Assembly (NCBI GenBank): GCA_016715065.1
Contig: JADKBN010000029.1
Span: 124,001 to 188,000, forward strand
Reading direction: 5' to 3'
Length of the DNA: 64,000 bases
Source: Fibrobacterota bacterium
GTDB lineage: Bacteria > Fibrobacterota > Fibrobacteria > UBA5070
A program made the position numbers and the translations under genes. Numbering within the stretch: the stretch's first letter is position 1; every line of letters begins with the position of its first letter. The notes under the pieces are model-generated. The model worked only from the letters and a program-made list of their open reading frames with translations, had not been told where the DNA came from and searched no databases. Positions 25,545 through 34,058 of this stretch are shown here, piece by piece.

Positions 25545-27629
25545 TCAGTCGGCCATTCCCACCGCCGCCAGGCAGCGGCGCAACCACCAAAGGGTGCGGA
25601 ACACCCTGCGGCAAGGTTCGGGAACAGGCCAGTTCTCGTATTGGTGGCCGGGGCCGAGCAGGCTGGTCAGCCGGCCGTCCAGACGCCAGTCGTCGAAGGC
25701 GAATCCGGTTTGCTCGGTGCCCGCCAAGACCGGGTGCCAGACCATTTCCACCAGGGAACGATGCTTGCCGTGGTAGGCTTCCAGGTGGTGGTCGCCCCAG
25801 CCCATGGCTTTGCAGAGATCCACCAGTTCCGCGGAGCCTTCCGGACACACCACGGACCAATCTCGAAGAGCGTGGGGACACCACTCGGGAAACTGTACCG
25901 ATCCGGCGAAGTCGGACATGGAAAGCAGCCAGCCCTCCTCGCGCACGACCACCGAAACGTCTTCGGTACCGGAAAGGGTGAGCCACAGTCCGGAGTCGAA
26001 CCAGGTGCGGGAGAGGAGTTTCCAGATCCGACCGGACAATTCCCGTCCCTGGGGGAGGTGCGGCGCATTGGCGATCAAGGCGGCGAACGCGTCGTAGTCC
26101 GCGTTGGGCTCCTGCTTGGGGTCGCGCAACCGGCGCGTCTCCCGAAGGTAGGCCAGGTACGCGGAAAGCGGGAACCCATCGGCGGTTTCCAGCACCAGGC
26201 CTTCGTAGCCATTGGACGCGACCAGATCAGCCTGCGGCACGAAAATACCCGTTCCCGGATCCGGGAAGAGCTTGCGAAGCCGTTCGCCGATGGCCACTTC
26301 GCGCTGCAAGTCGCATTCGCTTTCCACGTTGGGACGGAATTCGGCCAGCAATCCCTCCCAAGCCCTTCGCAGATTCGGATCGTGCGCGAGCGCGGAGCGG
26401 TTGCCTTCGGTTTCCAGATCGTGGGCGACAGCCTCGCGGATCCCCGGCAAAAGCAATTTCAGGATGCGGTCGGAGCGGTCGCCGCGGCGGATGCGATAGG
26501 TCTGGTACAGTCCATCGCTGCCAACCGGCGCCAAAACAAGCCGCGCCGCCTCGCAGCCCGGCGATTGGTAGACCATCTTCTGCAACGCATCCAGACCCGA
26601 AGGGGTCATGGCCAGGCTCTGGCCGGTGGCCCAGACCCGATCCAGCCCGGGCTGGGCGGAATGGCCCAACTGGATGAGCGGTTTTTGGACCAAGGCGCGG
26701 GCCATGCGCGGGGCGATGCCCTTCAGCCGCGTGGAAACGCGCTCCAGCTCCCGACAGATTTCGCTGAATCCTTGACGATTTTCCTTCGCCGCTTCCTTCC
26801 AGGCGGAGACGACAAGTTCTGACCACCTGTGCCACATGCGGCGGCGAGCCTTGCCCTGCGGGATCTTGGAGTGCGGCCAGGAGGGTCCCAAGGGCCCGAA
26901 CACCAGCCATAGCGCCTTGGAAAGACGGGTTTTTTCCTCGCTCCACGGCTCGACGGGCTTGAGAATGGGCCAACCTTTCTGGCGGGCCAGAAATTCAAGT
27001 TCCTCGTCCGGACGCACGGCGAAGGCGAATTCCACGGATTCCAAAAGGGGGGCATCGGAGATGTGGTCGGAATAGGCGTAGCTTCCCGTCGAGGGGAGCG
27101 AGAAACCGCGCTGGGCCAGCACCTGCAACTTCCCATGGCCCTTCACGTTCTGCCCGACCAGCTCGGGCAGGTTCCAAACGTGGCGACCCTGGAAATCGAG
27201 CTCGGTCGCGACCAGTTCGTGCGGCGGGAGAAGGTCTTCCAGGTGGGCCAGATAGAACGATGGAGAGGCGGTGACCACCACCACTTGGTGGCCCAGATTG
27301 AAATGCATCCAGATCCGCTCGAGCATTTCGGCAAAGCCGGTCTGCGAAAGGAATTCGCGGCTGAACTGGCGCACCAGATTGGCCCGAGACTCCAGGGTTT
27401 CCCGGTTGCAGGTAGCCATGTAAGCCCGCTTCATCCAAACCGGACCCTTCAGAAGTCGGATGGGCAGGATACCCCAGATCCACAACGCGACGCTCCACAA
27501 GCGACGACGGCGCGCGTACCAACGCTGCCAGTGCAGCATCGAATCGGCAAAGACCAATGTATCGTCAAAATCGAAATATGCGACCGGACGTTCCTGGGAC
27601 GTGGTCGTGCCACGGGAATCCAATTTCAT
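25545..27629 (-). CDS. Fusion of a HAD-IB phosphatase domain and a UbiB (ABC1)-like pseudokinase domain
   Basis: 694 residues. Residues 15-225 are a HAD-IB hydrolase of the phosphoserine-phosphatase type: DFDDT at 20-24 with the nucleophile D20 and D22, VVTASPSF as motif II near 120, GKLQVL as motif III and SDHISDAPLL (187-196) as motif IV. Residues about 315-600 resemble UbiB/ADCK atypical kinases. LKLLLPGIREAVAHDL (390-405) matches the Lys strand KVQRPGI, ECD (438-440) the ExD motif, FVPQADL the VPRVY strand, and MSDFAG (571-576) the DFG loop. The catalytic HADPHPGN loop is replaced by LSGTEDVS, so phosphotransfer is doubtful. A hydrophobic stretch at 44-60 may touch the membrane. The domain assignments are by eye. 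Confidence 0.78.
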   Translation of the reverse strand: MKLDSRGTTTSQERPVAYFDFDDTLVFADSMLHWQRWYARRRRLWSVALWIWGILPIRLLKGPVWMKRAYMATCNRETLESRANLVRQFSREFLSQTGFAEMLERIWMHFNLGHQVVVVTASPSFYLAHLEDLLPPHELVATELDFQGRHVWNLPELVGQNVKGHGKLQVLAQRGFSLPSTGSYAYSDHISDAPLLESVEFAFAVRPDEELEFLARQKGWPILKPVEPWSEEKTRLSKALWLVFGPLGPSWPHSKIPQGKARRRMWHRWSELVVSAWKEAAKENRQGFSEICRELERVSTRLKGIAPRMARALVQKPLIQLGHSAQPGLDRVWATGQSLAMTPSGLDALQKMVYQSPGCEAARLVLAPVGSDGLYQTYRIRRGDRSDRILKLLLPGIREAVAHDLETEGNRSALAHDPNLRRAWEGLLAEFRPNVESECDLQREVAIGERLRKLFPDPGTGIFVPQADLVASNGYEGLVLETADGFPLSAYLAYLRETRRLRDPKQEPNADYDAFAALIANAPHLPQGRELSGRIWKLLSRTWFDSGLWLTLSGTEDVSVVVREEGWLLSMSDFAGSVQFPEWCPHALRDWSVVCPEGSAELVDLCKAMGWGDHHLEAYHGKHRSLVEMVWHPVLAGTEQTGFAFDDWRLDGRLTSLLGPGHQYENWPVPEPCRRVFRTLWWLRRCLAAVGMAD

Positions 27630-27696
27630 GAGCCGGGAAAGATAGTCCGAAACACGGACGGAATGGTCCACCGGAGGGAACTGAGCAGAACCCACG

Positions 27697-27848
27697 CCGT
27701 TCGTCCTGAGGAGCGAGGTTCATCCTCGCGTCTCGAAGGGCGAAAGGCGTGCATGCTGAAAAAGGCAAGACCATTCATCAGAGCGGGTATCAAGACTTCC
27801 GTTGCCCTTCGAGACGGCGGCTGTGCCGCCTCCTCAGGACGAACGGAG
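27697..27848. repeat. Interspersed palindromic repeat, copy 2
   Basis: About 150 bp. The left arm CCGTTCGTCCTGAGGAGCG and TCTCGAAGGGCGA is matched in reverse by TTGCCCTTCGAGACGGCG and CTCCTCAGGACGAACGG. It lies in the gene-free 331-bp interval between ftsK and the HAD/UbiB-like gene. Next to it is a partial duplicate of the ftsK end. Confidence 0.87.
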
Positions 27849-27854
27849 GCTCCC

Positions 27855-27905
27855 CTATGGTCCCTCTTCCAAGCGCCTGACCAGGTCTTCGACTTGGAGT
27901 TCATC
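27855..27905 (-). repeat. Duplicate of the last 51 bases of ftsK
   Basis: The 51 bases at 27855-27905 are identical to 27961-28011, the final 16 codons and stop of ftsK, in the same orientation. Fifty-five unrelated bases separate the two copies. The extra copy directly borders palindromic repeat copy 2. It encodes nothing on its own and looks like a footprint of a local duplication or of repeat insertion. Confidence 0.9.
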
Positions 27906-27960
27906 GACAGTGTCTTCGGGAGTCCTGAAAGGACGAGCCGAGCGGCGGTCCAAGTCGAGC

Positions 27961-30756
27961 CTATGGTCCCTCTTCCAAGCGCCTGACCAGGTCTTCGACT
28001 TGGAGTTCATCCAGCAACACCTCGCGAGCTTTGGAGCCTCGATCGCGACCCACGATGCCCATCCGCTCCAGTTGGTCCATCAGACGCCCCGCGCGGGCGA
28101 AGCCGATCTCCAGCCTTCGTTGGAGCATCGACACGCTGCCTTGGCGCGTGAGCGCCACCATGCGGGCGGCCTCGCCGAATTTCGCATCGAATTTGACCGG
28201 AGCTTCGGAGGCCTCGCCATCGCCGTCTTCCTCTCCCAGGTCGAACTTTTCGATCATGGGGAACACCACGCCTTGCGAACTTGCCGCCAAGGCGGCGGCC
28301 TCGGCATCGCCATCGGTGACAAAGGCGCCATGGAGACGCGTGGGTTCAGGAGCCTCGATGCCCCGAAACAACATGTCGCCGCGCCCCAACAGGTCTTCGG
28401 CACCTTGTTTGTCCAAAATTGTCCGGGCGTCGATCTGGCTGGCCACCTGGAAGGCGATGCGGGTGGGCAGGTTGGCCTTGATCACACCAGTGATCACGTT
28501 GGTGGATGGTCGTTGGGTGGCCAGGATCATGTGGATCCCCACCGCGCGAGCCTTCTGGGCGATGCGGGCGACGTTGGTCTCCACTTCCTTGCCCGCCACC
28601 ATCATCAGATCGGCGAACTCGTCCACGATCAGCAACAGGTAGGGCATACGGCCAGCGTCTTCTTCCGCAAGACCTGCCGGGAGGGACCCCGCCTCGAATT
28701 TGTCGTTGAAGCCGGCGATGTTGCGCACTCCCGCGGCGGCCAGCACGTCGTAGCGGCGGTCCATTTCCACGGCGGTCCACTTGAGTGCCTGCACGGCTTC
28801 TTCCGGCTTGGTGATCACCGGACACATCAGATGGGGAATTTCCGCGTAGGTGGAAAGCTCCACCACCTTGGGGTCGATGAGGATCATGCGCAGCCGCTCG
28901 GGCGACTGGCTGAACAGGAACGAACTCAGGATGGTGTTGATGCACACCGATTTGCCGGATCCTGTCTGCCCCGCGATCAAAAGGTGTGGTGCGCGGGAAA
29001 GGTCCGTGAAGGCCGGATGCCCGGCCGTGTCCTTGCCCAGCACCACGGGCAGCTTCATCTTGGGGTCGCGAAACTGGGGGGAACGGAGCAATTCCTTGAT
29101 GTGGACGGTTTCCGGTCGCAGGTTGGGAATCTCGATGCCCACCATCGCTTCGCCCGGGATGGGCGCCTGGATGCGGATGCGCTTGGCGCGAAGGGCAAGG
29201 GCGAGGTCTTCGGAGAGGTTCGAGATCTTGCGCACCGGCGTGCCCGGCGCGAGCTCCACCTTGAACCGGGTGATCACGGGACCCGGTTCGATCTGGAGGA
29301 CCTTGCCTTGAACGTTGAAATTGCGAAGCTGGACCACCAGGCGTTCGGCCGTGGCCTGGAGCTCCTTTTCGTCGAACTCGGCTTCGTGCGAAGGAGGATC
29401 CGGAAGGATGGAAACCTCCGGAATGCGGTAGCGACTGGAGGCTTGTTCCGTGGTTTGCCGCACGGAAATCCGCGGCTCGCGGGGAGGTGGGGGCAACCGG
29501 ATGCGCACGGGAGCCACGGCCGAAGCCTCTTCCCGCGTCGGAGGGTCGTTTTCCGCTTCTCCATCGGGAGGGCCAGGTTCGACAGGAACTGTCTGAGCCG
29601 GACCGGGCGTTTCCGGAGGGGACTCGGCGGCGATCCGGGGCCGACGGCTGACCTGGGCCTGGACCTCGCGATCCTCCCACTCGTTGAGCATGAAGGCGCG
29701 ACGGATCTCCTCGTCGCGGCGCTTGAGTTCGCGGATTTCCAGAGGGTCCAGACCGACCAGATCCTCCGGACGCAGCGGGCGCCATTTGGACAGACCGTTG
29801 TAGACCTCCAAGGCTTTGCCCGCCAGCGCGGCCGGAGATTCTTCGCCCCCGGCCGCGGCTCCGCCGGCCAACACCGCTCCCGGAACCAGCGGGGTTTTTC
29901 CGGCGCGGGCTCGCGGTGCGTTGCGGGCGGCATCCTGCAAGGGCAGGACTCCGGTATCCGGTTCCGGTCGCACTTGGCGATCCATGAAACGCCCTCTGGG
30001 CTCCACACTCATGGCCAGTGCGCCGCCTGCCACCAAGCCCCGTTCCGCTCGCTGCTCCACCGCGCGCGGCACGGCTCGCGGTGGCATTGCCGGTGCGGCG
30101 TCCACCACCTCGGGCATCGCCGCGGCGTTGGCCCGACGCTCCCGGGCCCAGATCACCAGCCGCTCCCAGAGCGTCTTGGATTTCACCGCACTTGCCACCA
30201 GCGCTTGGCGGGGCGTGTAGCGGAACAGAAAAAAGAACGTGCCTCCCAAAGTGGCCACCAAAACCAGCACCGGTCCCAGCGCGTGGCTTCCGAACACGGG
30301 CAGAAACAGGCTCTCCATCAAAAATTGCCCCAAGGCCCCGCCGTGGCGCGAGAGATACGCGAAGGACAGATTTTGTGCACCAAGACCGGGAATGGCCAAG
30401 AACAAGAGCAGGTGGGCCCAAAGCAACCATGCTCCCCAGTGCACGCGTTTGACCACCGGGTGCGGCCCCACCACCAGCCTGGCGCCTGCCAGGGCCAGGG
30501 CCAAAGGTCCCGCCAAAGCGGGCAGGATACCGGAAAACCACACCACGCGTTCGGCAACGTATCTACCCAGATACAGGCCCAAGGGGTGGTCGCCCTCGCG
30601 CAACACCCCCATCACCACGGCCAGGAAGACCCAGGCCGCGACCAGGATCAGGAGGGATCCAGCGATCTGCGAGCGCATCCGCGGATGCGAGGATGCGGGT
30701 CTGGCTTTGGTGGACGTGGCCGTCCGAGGGCTCGATTTCGCCTTGGGTTTGGCCAT
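27961..30756 (-). CDS. ftsK: DNA translocase FtsK
   Basis: 931 residues. FtsK is anchored at the division septum and pumps chromosome termini into daughter cells. The N-terminal domain has four predicted membrane segments (about 31-52, 72-95, 108-124 and 158-178). A Pro/Ala/Arg-rich linker spans about 200-440. The RecA-like motor follows, with Walker A GQTGSGKS at 596-603 and Walker B LLLIVDEFADLM. The C-terminal gamma winged helix (MLQRRLEIGFARAGRLMDQL) reads polar DNA sites. The ATG is one base after the gcvT stop. The last 51 bases are repeated downstream. The start is followed by a very basic Lys/Arg/Ser-rich leader. Confidence 0.95.
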   Translation of the reverse strand: MAKPKAKSSPRTATSTKARPASSHPRMRSQIAGSLLILVAAWVFLAVVMGVLREGDHPLGLYLGRYVAERVVWFSGILPALAGPLALALAGARLVVGPHPVVKRVHWGAWLLWAHLLLFLAIPGLGAQNLSFAYLSRHGGALGQFLMESLFLPVFGSHALGPVLVLVATLGGTFFFLFRYTPRQALVASAVKSKTLWERLVIWARERRANAAAMPEVVDAAPAMPPRAVPRAVEQRAERGLVAGGALAMSVEPRGRFMDRQVRPEPDTGVLPLQDAARNAPRARAGKTPLVPGAVLAGGAAAGGEESPAALAGKALEVYNGLSKWRPLRPEDLVGLDPLEIRELKRRDEEIRRAFMLNEWEDREVQAQVSRRPRIAAESPPETPGPAQTVPVEPGPPDGEAENDPPTREEASAVAPVRIRLPPPPREPRISVRQTTEQASSRYRIPEVSILPDPPSHEAEFDEKELQATAERLVVQLRNFNVQGKVLQIEPGPVITRFKVELAPGTPVRKISNLSEDLALALRAKRIRIQAPIPGEAMVGIEIPNLRPETVHIKELLRSPQFRDPKMKLPVVLGKDTAGHPAFTDLSRAPHLLIAGQTGSGKSVCINTILSSFLFSQSPERLRMILIDPKVVELSTYAEIPHLMCPVITKPEEAVQALKWTAVEMDRRYDVLAAAGVRNIAGFNDKFEAGSLPAGLAEEDAGRMPYLLLIVDEFADLMMVAGKEVETNVARIAQKARAVGIHMILATQRPSTNVITGVIKANLPTRIAFQVASQIDARTILDKQGAEDLLGRGDMLFRGIEAPEPTRLHGAFVTDGDAEAAALAASSQGVVFPMIEKFDLGEEDGDGEASEAPVKFDAKFGEAARMVALTRQGSVSMLQRRLEIGFARAGRLMDQLERMGIVGRDRGSKAREVLLDELQVEDLVRRLEEGP

Positions 30757-30757
30757 C

Positions 30758-31858
30758 TCAGGCGCGGCGGACGAACCGGCGATCCACCACCTGGGCAGGC
30801 TCCTGCTTGCCGCGGATCTCGACGAACGCCTGGCCGCCCTTGTCCAGACTGCCTGCCTCCACCAGCGCCATGGCGATCCCGCGTCCCAGTGCGGGGCTTT
30901 GGGTGCCGGAGGTGACCTCGCCCACCTTCCGGGAGCCGTTCCACACCGGGTAGCCTTGGCGCGGGATCGCGCGGCCTTCCATCGAAAGGCCCACGATCGC
31001 ACGCGGGACCCCGGACGTTTTTTGGCGCACCAGCGCCTGCGAGCCGCGGAATTCCTTGGTCAGATCGCAGATCCACGCCAGGCCGGTCTCCAGCGGGGAT
31101 GCCGATTCCGACAATTCGTGTCCGTAAAGCGAATACCCGGCCTCCAGCCGCAGCGAATCGCGCGCGCCGAGCCCCGCCGGCACGAGTCCGTGCGGTGCTC
31201 CGGCCTCCAGCAGAGCGTCCCATACGGCCACCAGGTGTTCCAGCCGCGGGTAGAGCTCGAAGCCGTCTTCGCCGGTGTAGCCGGTGCGGGAGACGAGGAT
31301 GCGTCCACCAGGCAAGGTCGCGTGGGTGCAGCGATAGGTCCCGATGGACTCGTCCAGATCCGGGGCCAACGCCTTCAGGATCTTGGCGGAGGCGGGTCCT
31401 TGCAGGGCGATGATGCCGTGGGTGAGGCTCTCGTCGGAAAACCTCACGTCGGCGGGAAGGGCCGCGGTCAATTCCTGGCGGTCGCGCGCGAGGTTCCCCG
31501 CGTTGACCACCACGTGGTACTCCTGGGGCCCCAGGCGGCCCACGAGGATGTCGTCGATCAGACCACCCTTCTCGTTGGGAAGCGACGAATACTGGAATTG
31601 GCCGATCACCAAAGCCGACACCCGATTGGTGGTCAAAGATTCCAGATGAGCCAAGGCACCGGGGCCGGAAAACACGAACCGACCCATGTGGGACACGTCG
31701 AACAGACCGGCCTTTTCGCGCACGGCGCGGTGTTCTTCCACGATCCCCTTGTACTGGACGGGCATGTTCCAGCCGGAAAACGGAACCATCCGCGCACCGA
31801 GGGCGACGTGACGGGAGGCAAGGAGGGTTTCGCGCGTTTCCACAGGATCTTCTTTCAT
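30758..31858 (-). CDS. gcvT: Aminomethyltransferase (glycine cleavage system T protein)
   Basis: 366 residues. The T protein takes the aminomethyl group from the H protein and gives methylene-tetrahydrofolate and ammonia. Family segments are ARMVPFSGWNMPVQY, EHRAVREKAGLFDVSHMGR, the folate-binding ISRTGYTGEDGFEL-like stretch (LVSRTGYTGEDGFELY) and the C-terminal EVTSGTQSPALGRGIAMA. The ATG overlaps the stop of the STAS gene (ATGA), and its stop lies one base before ftsK. gcvH and gcvP are not in the window, so the rest of the complex is encoded elsewhere. Confidence 0.95.
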   Translation of the reverse strand: MKEDPVETRETLLASRHVALGARMVPFSGWNMPVQYKGIVEEHRAVREKAGLFDVSHMGRFVFSGPGALAHLESLTTNRVSALVIGQFQYSSLPNEKGGLIDDILVGRLGPQEYHVVVNAGNLARDRQELTAALPADVRFSDESLTHGIIALQGPASAKILKALAPDLDESIGTYRCTHATLPGGRILVSRTGYTGEDGFELYPRLEHLVAVWDALLEAGAPHGLVPAGLGARDSLRLEAGYSLYGHELSESASPLETGLAWICDLTKEFRGSQALVRQKTSGVPRAIVGLSMEGRAIPRQGYPVWNGSRKVGEVTSGTQSPALGRGIAMALVEAGSLDKGGQAFVEIRGKQEPAQVVDRRFVRRA

Positions 31859-32184
31859 GGGGCCGGGGCGTCCGTCTCGATGGTCAGGACCCGGTTGAGG
31901 GAGGTGATCTCCAACAGATGTTTGCAGGAGGCGGATGGATTGAGCAGGATCAATCCCTTGCCTTGGCTGCGCAGGAGATTGAAATGCGACACGATGGTCC
32001 CCAACGAAGCGGAATCCAGAAGCTTGGTCTGCGACAAGTCCAGATACACCGTCTTCTTGGCCTGCGTGGCGGCTTCTTTCATGGCCGCGTTGAATCGATC
32101 CAAGCTGTATTCGCGGCAGGAGCCGGCCAGTTGCAAGCAGGGATTGCCGTTGCGGGTGGTGGTTTGCAGGAAGAAATCGAACAC
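31855..32184 (-). CDS. STAS domain protein, anti-sigma factor antagonist-like
   Basis: 109 residues forming a single STAS domain. Such proteins bind and titrate anti-sigma kinases and are switched off by phosphorylation of a Ser or Thr at the start of helix 2. Here that region reads TKLLDSASLGTIVSHFNLL, with Ser candidates in the DSAS position. The N-terminal part NPCLQLAGSCREYSLDRFNAAMKE forms the first strand and helix. The GTG start directly follows the purN stop without a gap, and the stop overlaps gcvT (ATGA). No RsbW-type kinase or PP2C phosphatase is adjacent, so its partner is unknown. Confidence 0.82.
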   Translation of the reverse strand: MFDFFLQTTTRNGNPCLQLAGSCREYSLDRFNAAMKEAATQAKKTVYLDLSQTKLLDSASLGTIVSHFNLLRSQGKGLILLNPSASCKHLLEITSLNRVLTIETDAPAP

Positions 32185-32775
32185 TCAGCGGATCCTTTCG
32201 AGAAGATCGCGGACCTCGCGCCACAGGGTGTCGTGTTCGACGGCCAAGACCCGGCTCCCCAAGCTCTGGGGTGTATCTCCGGGCTGCACCGCCACGACCC
32301 GCTGCCGAAGGATGGGACCTTCGTCGTAGTGCTCGGACACGAGATGAATGGTAACACCCGTCCAGTGCACTCCGCGAGCAAGAACCGCTTCATGGACACG
32401 AAGTCCGAACATCCCCTTGCCCCCGAAAGCGGGAAGCAAGGCGGGATGGATGTTGATCACACGCCCCGGCAAAAGCTCCAAAACACCCGGAGGGAGCATC
32501 TTCATGTACCCCGCCAGAACCAGGACGGAGATTCCTCGATCCCGGATCAGCGACAGCAGCTTGCGGTCGGCGGCTTCTGAGGTTCCTTCGGTTTTCGCAG
32601 ACAGGTGGATGGCCTCGATCCCGGCCTTGCGGGCGCGCTCCAAGGCATGGGAGTCGCCGTTGTTGGACACCACCCACTCGATTTGGGCGTCCAGGTGGCC
32701 GGTCTGGATCCGGTCGATCAAAGCCTGGAGGTTCGAGCCCCCACCGGAACAAAGCACAGCGATCTTTTGGGTCAT
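32185..32775 (-). CDS. purN: Phosphoribosylglycinamide formyltransferase
   Basis: 196 residues. It transfers the formyl group of 10-formyltetrahydrofolate to GAR, the third step of purine synthesis, acting on the product of PurD (3807-5105). The N-terminal VLCSGGGSNLQALID loop binds the phosphate. The catalytic Asn and His are in INIHPALLPAFGGKGMFG and the catalytic Asp in VSEHYDEGPIL. It is first in the purN-STAS-gcvT-ftsK unit. GcvT produces a folate one-carbon unit that PurN can use after oxidation, which gives a loose metabolic link. Confidence 0.96.
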   Translation of the reverse strand: MTQKIAVLCSGGGSNLQALIDRIQTGHLDAQIEWVVSNNGDSHALERARKAGIEAIHLSAKTEGTSEAADRKLLSLIRDRGISVLVLAGYMKMLPPGVLELLPGRVINIHPALLPAFGGKGMFGLRVHEAVLARGVHWTGVTIHLVSEHYDEGPILRQRVVAVQPGDTPQSLGSRVLAVEHDTLWREVRDLLERIR

Positions 32776-32830
32776 CTTGTCGCCAAATGTGCAAATTGTC
32801 TGCCGCCAGGCCAGATCGAAAGGCAAGTCT

Positions 32831-33994
32831 GTGAAGGTTGTGGTCGACGAGAACATTCCGTTTGGTGCGGAAGCCTTCGCGGCGGCGGGGCCTGTGGTGC
32901 GTTTGCCGGGACGGGAAATTTCAAAAAATGACCTGCTCGATGCCCACGTCTTGATCGTGCGTTCCATCACCAAGGTGGGCCCTGCCCTTTTGGAAGGCAC
33001 CGGCGTTCGGTTCGTGGGAACCTGCACGATCGGCACCGACCACCTGGACATCCCCTGGCTTCAATCCCAGAGCATCCAATGGGCTTCTGCTCCGGGTTGC
33101 AACGCGAGGTCGGTGGCGGAGTGGACGCTTTCCGCCCTGGCTTGCGGGCATTTGAAGGGTCGACTGGATCTGGGCCGCATCCGCCAAGCCGGGATCATCG
33201 GAGTCGGGAATGTGGGACAAGCGGTGCAAAACCTGCTGGAAACCATTGGCTGGGAGGTTCTGCGGAGCGACCCACCTCGAGCGGCGCGGGAAGGAGCGGC
33301 GGGCTTCCACTCCCTGGAGTCTGTTTTGTCCGCGCCGGTGGTCTTGTCCCACCTCCCGTTGGAATCCAGTGGCCCCTGGCCCACAGCCAGACTGCTGGCG
33401 GACAACCTCCGGCAACTCCCCCATGGAGCAGCCTTTATCAACGCGGGTCGAGGCGCGACCGTCTCCACACCTGCCTTGACCGAACTGGCTGCCCAGCGGC
33501 CGGACGTGTTCGTCGCCCTCGATGTCTTCGATCCCGAGCCCGCATTCCCGGTGGACCTGGCCAAGTGCGCGGACCTGATCAGCCCTCATGTGGCGGGGTA
33601 CTCGCTGGAAGGCAAGATCGAGGGCACACGCATGGTCCGGGAAGCTTTGGGACAATTTCTGAACATTCCCTCGTGGCAGGCACCCGAGCCGGAGCCGGCT
33701 CCATTGGATGCATCCACTTTGCGGCTGCACGACTCGCGTCCGGTCACCCCCGCCACGGATCCCTGGGATGCCCTGGCCAGTCTGCTGGTGGCCGCCCACG
33801 ACCCATCGCGGGACGACGCGGCCCTGCGTGAAGGGTTGACACTTTCCGACAACGAACGCGGCGGTCACTTCGATCGGCTCCGCAAGGGATACCCTATCCG
33901 GCTCGAATGGCAGCATCGCCCCGTCGTCCTTCCCCGAACACTGCCTCTTCCCACCTGGGAACTGGCGCAGCGCCTGGGTTTTCGCGAAATGTGA
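32831..33994 (+). CDS. pdxB: Erythronate-4-phosphate dehydrogenase
   Basis: 387 residues. NAD-dependent step of the DXP-independent... deoxyxylulose-phosphate-dependent pyridoxal phosphate route, oxidising 4-phosphoerythronate. The GTG start gives the family N-terminus VKVVVDENIPFGAEAF, with AAAGG-type ribosome site (AAAGGC) about 8 bases upstream. It is followed by DAHVLIVRSITKV, GTCTIGTDHLD, APGCNARSVAEW, the NAD loop GVGNVGQAV, the INAGRGATVS catalytic-Arg segment, DVFDPEP and the SPHVAGYSLEGK His motif. The C-terminal dimerisation domain is present. It is divergent from purN with a 55-bp gap, so the two promoters overlap in a very small space. Confidence 0.94.
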   Translation: MKVVVDENIPFGAEAFAAAGPVVRLPGREISKNDLLDAHVLIVRSITKVGPALLEGTGVRFVGTCTIGTDHLDIPWLQSQSIQWASAPGCNARSVAEWTLSALACGHLKGRLDLGRIRQAGIIGVGNVGQAVQNLLETIGWEVLRSDPPRAAREGAAGFHSLESVLSAPVVLSHLPLESSGPWPTARLLADNLRQLPHGAAFINAGRGATVSTPALTELAAQRPDVFVALDVFDPEPAFPVDLAKCADLISPHVAGYSLEGKIEGTRMVREALGQFLNIPSWQAPEPEPAPLDASTLRLHDSRPVTPATDPWDALASLLVAAHDPSRDDAALREGLTLSDNERGGHFDRLRKGYPIRLEWQHRPVVLPRTLPLPTWELAQRLGFREM

Positions 33995-34000
33995 GGAATT

Positions 34001-34030
34001 GAAAAAGGCCCGCGCGAGGTGCGCGAGCCT
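34001..34030 (-). terminator. Intrinsic terminator for the large lipoprotein gene
   Basis: Read on the minus strand, GGCTCGCGC and GCGCGGGCC form a 9-bp stem with one mismatch around a 5-base loop, followed by TTTTTC. It lies 29 bases after the stop of the minus-strand lipoprotein gene ending at 34059 and just after the pdxB stop on the other strand. The plus-strand side has no T-run. Confidence 0.8.
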
Positions 34031-34058
34031 TCCGGAATCCGGGACTTCTCCGTCTTTG

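Noticed and set aside
27802..30915. Plus-strand frame of 1037 codons opposite ftsK
   Set aside because: Antisense to ftsK, with no family pattern and a composition typical of an antisense reading.
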